Source: Brevundimonas sp. (GTDB lineage Bacteria > Pseudomonadota > Alphaproteobacteria > Caulobacterales > Caulobacteraceae). Taken from it: a stretch of DNA of 9,688 nucleotides. The notes beneath the pieces are model-generated. The model searched no databases. It worked only from the letters and a program-made list of their open reading frames with translations, and was not told the origin of the DNA. The stretch covers positions 1 through 9,688 of the forward strand of contig JAAXIW010000342.1 in NCBI GenBank assembly GCA_012270135.1, given 5' to 3'. The translations under genes were made by a program, and so were the position numbers. The first letter of the stretch is position 1. Every line of letters starts with the position of its first letter. Shown here one piece after another: positions 1 through 5,016 of this stretch.

Positions 1-2
1 CG

Positions 3-602
3 GTCGCGTGCGCGGTCCTCATACCGTTGCCTCCCTACGGCGCACCCCGAGTGCCGTGCCGGACCTGCGGGTGCGCCATTCCGGGCCGGTATCCTGTTCT
101 TGAGCTCGCCGCCTGCGCGGTTGGGGTTTGGTCCGCGCTCGACGCCACGACCATCGTCGGCGCGGTCCTTTCGGCGGTTCTGGGCTGGCAACTCCTGCTC
201 ATCACGACGGTCGACCTCGAACATCTGTGGCTGCCGGATCGGTTGACCCTTCCGCTGCTCGCAACAGGATTGATGGCGGCCGCTCTGATCGAACCGCACA
301 CGATCGCGGCGGCGACCTTGGGAGCCATCATCGGCTTCGTCGCGATGTGGAGCTTTGGGTTCGTCTATCGGCAACTGCGAGGTCGGGATGGGCTTGGCGG
401 AGGAGATCCGATTCTGTTCGCTGCCGGAGGCGCATGGGTCGGTTGGCAGAACCTACCCCAGAGCCTGCTGATCGCCTCCTTGGCCGGCATCAGTCTGCTG
501 TTAGCTCGTCGACTGTCAGGCCGCACCGTGACGCCGGACTACCGCGCCCCATTTGGCCCGCCGTTGGCGGCAGGGTTCTGGATCACTTGGATTCTACAGT
601 GA
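3..602 (+). CDS. gspO: Type II secretion prepilin peptidase GspO (PilD family), 5' end cut by the window edge
   Basis: Inner-membrane aspartyl protease that cleaves the leaders of the pseudopilins encoded in this locus and, in the family, also N-methylates the new N-terminus. Numbering from a TTG codon at 27, the second cysteine pair CRTC is at residues 11-14 and is followed by RYPVLEL, as in the family. The two catalytic aspartates are D63 (in TTVDLEHLWLPDRLTLP) and D127 (in GLGGGD), 64 residues apart as in characterised members. Several hydrophobic segments follow each other to the C-terminus. The frame stays open to the window start, and LIPLPPYGAPRVPCRTC (codons from 18) aligns without gaps to the usual 'LIPLxSWLxxRGRCRxC' stretch. 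The TTG is therefore probably not the start, and the N-terminal domain with the first cysteine pair lies outside. Oddities are Pro-Ile after the GxGD motif where Lys-Leu is usual, and loss of the Ser-Trp and Gly of the loop before CRTC. It converges on the minus-strand genes. Confidence 0.9.
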   Translation, partial: VACAVLIPLPPYGAPRVPCRTCGCAIPGRYPVLELAACAVGVWSALDATTIVGAVLSAVLGWQLLLITTVDLEHLWLPDRLTLPLLATGLMAAALIEPHTIAAATLGAIIGFVAMWSFGFVYRQLRGRDGLGGGDPILFAAGGAWVGWQNLPQSLLIASLAGISLLLARRLSGRTVTPDYRAPFGPPLAAGFWITWILQ

Positions 603-603
603 G

Positions 604-626
604 GGCCGCTCATGGGCTAAGCGGCC
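604..626. terminator. Stem-loop just after gspO
   Basis: GGCCGCT (604-610) pairs perfectly with AGCGGCC (620-626) around a nine-base loop. It starts two bases after the gspO stop and lies 10 bases from the inferred original stop of the opposing membrane-protein gene (636-638). It could serve as a terminator in both directions, but neither side has a U-tract, so intrinsic termination is unproven. Confidence 0.4.
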
Positions 627-635
627 AACAGACGT

Positions 636-695
636 TCAACGGCGCAGATAGCGGTCCTCATTTGGAGACAAGTTCTCGAATGACTGACCGCACCG
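636..695 (-). pseudogene. Detached original 3' end of the membrane-protein gene
   Basis: Read on the minus strand from 695, this segment encodes RCGQSFENLSP, the same residues in the same frame as codons 128-138 of the membrane-protein gene that starts at 3369. It then continues with NEDRYLRR and a TGA stop at 636-638. It has no start codon of its own and is separated from the rest of the gene by the recombinase element. Joining the two at the repeat gives a continuous frame of 146 codons that ends 33 bases from the gspO stop, a natural convergent spacing. I infer that this is the host gene's own tail, displaced by insertion. The alternative is that the frame continuity is chance. Confidence 0.6.
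664..695. repeat. Left copy of the 32-base direct repeat (candidate attachment site)
   Basis: The sequence begins GGAGACAAGTTCTCGAATGA and is repeated in the same orientation at 2957-2988 with one difference (G672 versus A2965). Bases on both sides of the repeat differ between copies, so its edges are sharp. It flanks the recombinase and DUF2924 genes and is the best candidate for one att junction. Confidence 0.75.
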
Positions 696-736
696 AGCTC
701 AGTCGCCGATGGTCCTCGGACCAGACGCACCAGCAA

Positions 737-2440
737 TCAGAGACAAGTTGTTGGCGATGTTGGCGTGCTCACCACCTCGACGCCGCTTGCAGAATTTGGC
801 TCCAACAACCGACGCTGGGCGGACCAACTCAGCTGGAATTCGGTCTGAGCTTGCAAACGAGCGATCGAAACCCGATCCAACCGCCCCCGGAGGATGGCCG
901 CCTGTATGTCAGGCGCGAGGAACGCCCATTCTGTCCGTCTGAGATCCCCTTGCGGCTTCCGCGCGTCAAAGACGCGATCAGTCCGACTGGCCAAGGCCGG
1001 CCGCGCCGGTTCCATGGCGGCGTGCGCGGCACGAAGTCGTCTGATCGCAGAAACCCGTGCCCTTCCGGCCGCTCTTTCGATGCGCCTGTCGTGGTCCTCG
1101 ACCCACGTTCGCCCGCCGCGCAGCTTCAATCTGACGGGTATTGCGCCACGAACATGCCTGGGACGGGACTCCGGCTCACGGCGGTCGCCCGGCCGGAGCC
1201 TGGCTTCGCACGCGGCCGCTTGGATGAGGTGGGGTGCGCCATCGCCAAGCGCTCTGAGGCTGAAGACGACCTGAACCCGATCGCTGTGCACCTCAACCCT
1301 GGCCACCGCATCTCTCAACACGGTCGTTGATATCGCCTGGACATCCCCTGATACGAGCTCGGCGAGGCGCCGACGGATCAGATCGTCGAGCGGCCGGCAC
1401 GGCACTCTGTTGATCGCGTCCGCGCGGCTTGCCTCCGGCAGACCAAGGTGGGGACGCGGCGCGACGTAGTAGCCGTAGGCGCGGCCCTTCCGGCGGGTGA
1501 ACACCGGTTTCATGGACTGTCCCACCTGATCGAACAGGCGGCCCTGAAGCGGTGCGCGGTCGAGGTTGGGAGCTCGTCGCCTCCAGACCTCGCTGCGCTG
1601 GCTGAGCAGCGCTTGGACCGCGTCGAACGTCGCCTGGTCAACGATCGGCTGATGACGGCCCGCATAGGTCTCACCCTTGTGCGAGATCAGACCGATGTAG
1701 ATCTTGTTTTGAAGCAGATGCCGAAGCGCGCCACGGCTGAACGGCATCCCGGGGTGTACGATCCCTCGGCGCGATCTTCCCGCCTTTGACCGGATCCCCT
1801 CCTCCATCAGTTGCTGCTGCAGGTCGTAGATCGATCGGCACTGGGTAAGGCGCTCGAAGATCGAGCGGACTGTGACCGCCTCGTCCTCATTGACCTGCAG
1901 TCGCCGGTCTCCCGAAGCATCGGGCGGGTCGTAGCCCAATGGGACCACGCCCCCCATCCACATCCCCTTGGCCTTCGAGGCCGCGATCTTGTCCCGGATG
2001 CGTTCGCCGGTGACGTCCCGCTCGAACTGGGCGAACGACAGCAGGATGTTCAGGGTGAGCCGCCCCATGGAGTTGCTGGTGTTGAACGCCTGGGTCACGC
2101 TCACGAACGCCACGTGCTGTTGGTCTAACCGTTCCAGTATCCTGGCGAAGTCCGCCAGGGACCGGGTCAGCCGGTCCACCTTGTAGACCACCACAGCATC
2201 GACCAGCTTGGCGTCGATGTCTGCCAGCAGCCTCGCCAGGCCCGGGCGGCTCATATTGGCCCCGGAGAACCCACCGTCTTCGTACCGCTGACGAACGACC
2301 GACCAACCTTCTCCGCCTTGGGATCGAACATAGGCTTCGCAGTACTCGCGCTGGGCGTGGAGTGAGTTGAAGGATTGCGACAGGCCCTCCTCTGAGCTCT
2401 TGCGCGTATAGATCGCGCATCGAATGCGCTCACGTTCCAT
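737..2440 (-). CDS. Large serine recombinase (resolvase N-terminal domain plus recombinase domain), 567 aa
   Basis: Site-specific DNA recombinase, probably the integrase of the surrounding element. The resolvase-like catalytic domain covers about residues 6-155. It has YTRKSS (11-16, S15 likely the nucleophile, with R13) and KVDRLTR (87-93, the conserved arginines), then GRLTLNILLSFAQFERDVTGER. The recombinase DNA-binding domain follows from KGMWMGGVVPLGY to about 280 (FSRGALRHLLQNKIYIG). The usual zinc-ribbon region (about 297-326) lacks a Cys-x-x-Cys pair, as in some relatives. The distal part ends with AFLAPDIQAAILRGR and LSWSAQRRLL, typical of alphaproteobacterial recombinases found beside DUF2924. 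I chose the ATG at 2440 because GGGAGG lies five bases upstream and the protein then begins just before the catalytic domain; an ATG at 2479 is also in frame. The start overlaps the DUF2924 stop by 11 bases. Residues about 460-505 fit the family better in another frame, so the C-terminus may carry compensating frameshifts. Confidence 0.9.
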   Translation of the reverse strand: MERERIRCAIYTRKSSEEGLSQSFNSLHAQREYCEAYVRSQGGEGWSVVRQRYEDGGFSGANMSRPGLARLLADIDAKLVDAVVVYKVDRLTRSLADFARILERLDQQHVAFVSVTQAFNTSNSMGRLTLNILLSFAQFERDVTGERIRDKIAASKAKGMWMGGVVPLGYDPPDASGDRRLQVNEDEAVTVRSIFERLTQCRSIYDLQQQLMEEGIRSKAGRSRRGIVHPGMPFSRGALRHLLQNKIYIGLISHKGETYAGRHQPIVDQATFDAVQALLSQRSEVWRRRAPNLDRAPLQGRLFDQVGQSMKPVFTRRKGRAYGYYVAPRPHLGLPEASRADAINRVPCRPLDDLIRRRLAELVSGDVQAISTTVLRDAVARVEVHSDRVQVVFSLRALGDGAPHLIQAAACEARLRPGDRREPESRPRHVRGAIPVRLKLRGGRTWVEDHDRRIERAAGRARVSAIRRLRAAHAAMEPARPALASRTDRVFDARKPQGDLRRTEWAFLAPDIQAAILRGRLDRVSIARLQAQTEFQLSWSAQRRLLEPNSASGVEVVSTPTSPTTCL

Positions 2441-2852
2441 CGCCGCCTCCCTCACGCAGTCCGAAGAAGCGTGGGCCATTCCAGCGAACGCCAGTGATCT
2501 CGCGCGCTACGGCGGAGAGACTGCGATACTGGCGACCTCGGTAACGGAAGCTCTCTCGTTCGGCGACCACCTCATGGACCACGCCGAGGTACTCACGCGC
2601 GATCCGGATGCCCTCTCTGAGAGTCTGGATTGTCGGGAGAGATGAAGCCTTCAACCTTCGCCGATGGTCTGCCGTCAGGTCCCCGTAAGCCGCAGACTGG
2701 ACCCGCCATGCGATGAGATGCCGAAGAAGTCGCGGTGACCGGAACCTCGGCGGCGGGCCCCATCGCTGCCGCCATTCGGCTCGAAGCGCCTGTAGGGGCA
2801 TGGTCTCGAGATCTGTGAGAAAGTCCTCAAGTTCCGCGTCGCCAGCCACCAT
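2430..2852 (-). CDS. DUF2924 family protein, 140 aa
   Basis: Small soluble protein of the DUF2924 family, which is regularly encoded next to serine recombinases in alphaproteobacterial mobile DNA; its function is not established. Features that place it: LRAEWRQRWGPPPRFRSPRLLRHLIAWRVQ near residues 23-52, and the C-terminal block FRYRGRQYRSLSAVAREITG (102-121) followed by WNGPRFFGL (124-132). Length is normal for the family. The ATG at 2852 is preceded by AGGAGG with a five-base spacer. Its last 11 bases overlap the recombinase start, so the two are probably made from one transcript with coupled translation. The basic C-terminal half would fit DNA binding or a helper role for the recombinase, but that is inference. 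The 104 bases upstream to the repeat are less GC-rich and are the only room for a promoter inside the element; I see no convincing -35/-10 pair. Confidence 0.87.
   Translation of the reverse strand: MVAGDAELEDFLTDLETMPLQALRAEWRQRWGPPPRFRSPRLLRHLIAWRVQSAAYGDLTADHRRRLKASSLPTIQTLREGIRIAREYLGVVHEVVAERESFRYRGRQYRSLSAVAREITGVRWNGPRFFGLREGGGDGT
2446..2451 (-). promoter_or_regulatory. Ribosome binding site of the recombinase
   Basis: GGGAGG on the minus strand, five bases before the ATG at 2440. It supports this start over the in-frame ATG at 2479 and lies inside the DUF2924 coding sequence. Confidence 0.6.
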
Positions 2853-2857
2853 CCCAC

Positions 2858-2863
2858 CCTCCT
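2858..2863 (-). promoter_or_regulatory. Ribosome binding site of the DUF2924 gene
   Basis: AGGAGG on the minus strand, five bases before the ATG at 2852. It is a strong, well-spaced site that fixes the start of the element's first gene. Confidence 0.65.
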
Positions 2864-2901
2864 GAAAGGGCGGAGGCGACGACGCTCCCTAGTACAACTT
2901 A

Positions 2902-3369
2902 TCACATGGAAACCGTCGGAAAAGCTAGTTCCAGCAACAACTTAGAGCGCGCATACGGAGACAAATTCTCGAATGACTGACCGCACCGCCACCACGGCCC
3001 CGGTCTCGGGCCCGCCGCCGCGTTGATCGACAGGTCCGGTCGGTGACGAAGCAGTATCGCAAAGAAGGCGACAAACCCTGCGCACGCCAGGAGGATGGCG
3101 ACGTACACGGGATACCCCAGGACCAGGCTGAGCGCGGCTGACCAGCACCCGATCAAGGGCAGATACCGCCAGCCGCCGGCTGGAAAGACTTCCCGACGCC
3201 AGACATACTGGTAGGCGGCCAACGCCAGTATCATGAGGGTGAACGTCGTGAAGGCGGCCTGGTAGCCGCCGACCCCTGACAGCTTGAGAAAGCCGTAGAA
3301 GGACACTGTGATCACAGTAAGAATAACCGAGGCGTTATTCGATTTCTTCATCGCAGGGTTCCGGCTCAT
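2902..3369 (-). CDS. Unrecognised four-helix membrane protein with a C-terminus supplied by the inserted element
   Basis: I do not recognise the family. The 155-residue product has four predicted membrane segments at about residues 13-29, 37-56, 68-84 and 86-107, a positively charged start (MKKSNN at 7-12) and a soluble tail rich in Gly and Pro. Codons 128-138 lie in the right copy of the 32-base repeat. The last 17 residues (139-155, ending LELAFPTVSM) are encoded by sequence inside the mobile element. The inferred original ending, NEDRYLRR, is found beyond the other repeat at 636-662. Neither the ATG at 3369 nor the one at 3351 has a clear ribosome binding site. The gene follows gspM in the same direction but is separated by a hairpin. 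Its 5' part is much less GC-rich than the gsp genes (27 of 60 bases in 3301-3360), which suggests a different origin from the operon. Confidence 0.6.
   Translation of the reverse strand: MSRNPAMKKSNNASVILTVITVSFYGFLKLSGVGGYQAAFTTFTLMILALAAYQYVWRREVFPAGGWRYLPLIGCWSAALSLVLGYPVYVAILLACAGFVAFFAILLRHRPDLSINAAAGPRPGPWWRCGQSFENLSPYARSKLLLELAFPTVSM
2957..2988. repeat. Right copy of the 32-base direct repeat (candidate attachment site)
   Basis: Matches 664-695 in 31 of 32 positions, same orientation. On the minus strand it covers codons 128 to 138 of the membrane-protein gene (RCGQSFENLSP). The single difference is a synonymous AAT/AAC change in the Asn codon. Downstream (below 2957) the coding sequence differs from that after the left copy, marking the element junction. 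Confidence 0.75.
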
Positions 3370-3401
3370 ACGGGCAGTGTAGGCGTCGATCCCTGCGGGT
3401 C

Positions 3402-3427
3402 AAAATTCCGGCCGGCCTCCCGCCGGC
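3402..3427 (-). terminator. Possible terminator of the gsp operon
   Basis: On the minus strand, GCCGGC (3427-3422), a five-base loop GGGAG and GCCGGC (3416-3411) form a six-pair stem. CGGAA and four U residues (3405-3402) follow. It starts 10 bases after the gspM stop. The U-tract is short and set back from the stem, so the call is tentative. Confidence 0.4.
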
Positions 3428-3436
3428 GCCGATGGT

Positions 3437-3913
3437 TCAGAAGGCGCCCTCGACCTGCAGGGAGGCGTCGGCGTTCTCGACGATGCTGAGGCTGACCGGC
3501 TGAAGGCCGTGGGTCGTGTCGAGCGCGCCCAACCAGCCGAAGACGGCGGCGGCCGGCGCGTTGGCGGCGCGGAAGCCGATCCGGCCGCTCGGGTCCATAC
3601 CGGTGACCAGTTGAAGCCCGGCCGCCTCGGCCGTCTGCCGCAGCACGGGCTCCAGACCCTGGGCTTCCGGGGCGCCCGCCTCGCCGCCGCCCGCCGCCGG
3701 AAGCCGGGCCAGGAGGGTCCGGACGTCTGACAGCCGCGCTTCCGCCGCCGCGCGATCGTCGGCGGCCCGGTCCCGCCAGTCCGTCAGCGGCCGGACGACG
3801 CCGAGCCAGACGGCCACCGCCGCCACGAGCAGCGCCATCACGACCAGCATCCGTTGCTCGCGGCGGGTGCGGCCGTCCCAGGACTGATGCAGGCGGGCGA
3901 ACAGCACGGTCAC
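3437..3913 (-). CDS. gspM: Type II secretion inner-membrane protein GspM
   Basis: Bitopic inner-membrane protein that pairs with GspL in the T2SS assembly platform. From a GTG at 3913 it encodes 158 residues: a short cytoplasmic start (TVLFARLHQSWDGRTRREQR), one membrane helix at about 22-40 (MLVVMALLVAAVAVWLGVV), an Ala/Arg-rich stretch suited to a coiled coil (about 46-70), and a periplasmic ferredoxin-like domain ending VSLSIVENADASLQVEGAF. Sequence conservation in GspM is low, so the call rests on topology, the C-terminal pattern and position after gspL. The GTG overlaps the gspL stop as GTGA, matching the other junctions; the frame is open much further upstream, but that is an artefact of high GC. 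It is the last gsp gene of the operon. Confidence 0.87.
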   Translation of the reverse strand: MTVLFARLHQSWDGRTRREQRMLVVMALLVAAVAVWLGVVRPLTDWRDRAADDRAAAEARLSDVRTLLARLPAAGGGEAGAPEAQGLEPVLRQTAEAAGLQLVTGMDPSGRIGFRAANAPAAAVFGWLGALDTTHGLQPVSLSIVENADASLQVEGAF

Positions 3914-5016
3914 GGGCGGGCTCCGATGCTGATGTCGCTGACCACGCGCCCGCCTTCGTCGAGGGTGGCGTTCTCGGTCACGGCCAGGCCGGCGTCGGCC
4001 ATGCGGCGGTCGAGCTCCCGCATGTCGGACCAGGCCGGGTGGCTGAGGGTGGCCCGCATCCCGTCGTCGGGCGCGGCGAGCAGGGCGTCCAGGTCCACCC
4101 CCTCGACGCCCTCGACGGCGGCGAACAGGGCGGCGGCGGCGGCGGTCACGCCGCCGGGGGGCGGCGAGGCGGCCGCGCGGCGGCGCAAGGCCCCGCCCGG
4201 ATCGGGGTCGCGCGCCAGATCCGGGCCGACGGCGGCGATCGCCGCGACGGCCCCCGCGTCCAGTCGGCGGGCCGTCAGGTCGTCGCGGACCGCTGCAGCG
4301 GCCACGAGCAGCAGCGGCGAGACGAGGAGCGCGGCCGCCAGGCCCGCAGCCCGCCGCCAGCCGACCCGGACCGGGGCCCGCTCCCGGGCGCCGTTGTCGA
4401 GAAGATCGATCGCCGGCGACCGGGCCGCCTGGATCAACGCCTGCTCCACCACCTCCGGGTCCTGGAGCGCCATCACGCGCCGGTCGCCGACGACCAGGTC
4501 GACGAGGTCGGGCTGGACCGTGACGGCGAAACGCCGGCCGCGCAGGGCCATGTTCTCTCCGAACGCCACCGCCAGGACGGCATCGTCTTCGCCGGGCTCG
4601 GACAGGGTCAGCATGTCCGGCACGAGGACGTCGGCGCGGACCCCCAGCGCCTCGAGATAGTCCGACCAGGCCTGCAGCAGGCCAAGACCCACCACGGCGA
4701 CGAGGCGGGGCTGATCGGCCCCGGCGGGCGGGGCCACCACCGTCGCCACCCGGTCCGGCGCCGCGGCCAGCTCGTCCCGGAGCCGCCAGGCCGCCGCGGC
4801 CCGCAGCTGGGCGGCGCCCCCCGGCGGCAGGTCCAGCCAGCGGATCGAGACATCGGCGCCCGGGCAGACCGCCACGGTGCGCATCGGCCCGGGCCGCTCG
4901 ACAGGGTCCGGGACCAGCACGCCGCGATCGAGCACGGCGCCGTCGGGCGCGACGACCATATAGGGTGCGGACTGTCCCGAGAGCGCGGGAATGAGGACGA
5001 GGCGGGTCGGTTTCAT
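3910..5016 (-). CDS. gspL: Type II secretion protein GspL
   Basis: Inner-membrane platform protein linking the GspE ATPase in the cytoplasm to GspM and the pseudopilus; 368 residues. The N-terminal cytoplasmic actin-like part spans roughly residues 1-215, with the typical segments VSIRWLDLPPGGAAQLRAAAAWRLRDEL and DVLVPDMLTLSEP. One membrane helix lies at about 223-243 (AAGLAAALLVSPLLLVAAAAV), after the RVGWRR segment. The periplasmic part, with a ferredoxin-like C-terminus (VDLDALLAAPDDGMRATLS onward), completes it. The ATG at 5016 overlaps the gspK stop as ATGA. No good ribosome binding site precedes it, so it probably relies on translational coupling. Composition is extremely GC-rich (52 of 60 bases in 4741-4800). 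Confidence 0.92.
   Translation of the reverse strand: MKPTRLVLIPALSGQSAPYMVVAPDGAVLDRGVLVPDPVERPGPMRTVAVCPGADVSIRWLDLPPGGAAQLRAAAAWRLRDELAAAPDRVATVVAPPAGADQPRLVAVVGLGLLQAWSDYLEALGVRADVLVPDMLTLSEPGEDDAVLAVAFGENMALRGRRFAVTVQPDLVDLVVGDRRVMALQDPEVVEQALIQAARSPAIDLLDNGARERAPVRVGWRRAAGLAAALLVSPLLLVAAAAVRDDLTARRLDAGAVAAIAAVGPDLARDPDPGGALRRRAAASPPPGGVTAAAAALFAAVEGVEGVDLDALLAAPDDGMRATLSHPAWSDMRELDRRMADAGLAVTENATLDEGGRVVSDISIGARP

Larger units (their letters stand above)
664..2988. mobile_element. Two-gene serine-recombinase / DUF2924 element, about 2.3 kb
   Basis: A 32-base direct repeat (31/32 identical) bounds a segment holding only a large serine recombinase and a DUF2924 protein, both on the minus strand. 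Repeat-to-repeat distance is 2293 bases. The recombinase ends 41 bases inside the left repeat, and the DUF2924 start is 104 bases inside the right repeat. Host sequence resumes outside: the left flank holds the remaining 3' tail of the membrane-protein gene and gspO, and the right flank holds the 5' part of that gene and the T2SS operon. No cargo gene, transposase, integrase of the tyrosine type or tRNA is visible. It could be a minimal autonomous integrative element or the remnant of a larger island or prophage reduced to its integration module. Confidence 0.7.

Noticed and set aside
681..730. Plus-strand ATG inside both repeat copies (MTDRT...), with GGAG upstream, as the start of a gene
   Set aside because: At the right copy the frame stops after 17 codons, and at the left it runs antisense through the recombinase with no protein-like pattern.
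128..1330. Long plus-strand open frame of 400 codons across gspO and the recombinase
   Set aside because: It crosses gspO, the repeat and the recombinase in other frames, with an Arg-rich low-information translation; it is a GC-driven shadow.
664..2988. Transposon with terminal inverted repeats and short target duplication
   Set aside because: The flanking repeat is direct and 32 bases long, there is no transposase, and the element encodes a serine recombinase; site-specific integration fits better.
3854..4660. Plus-strand open frames across gspL, gspK and gspF
   Set aside because: They are low-complexity Arg/Ala/Gly/Pro translations antisense to well-recognised gsp genes.
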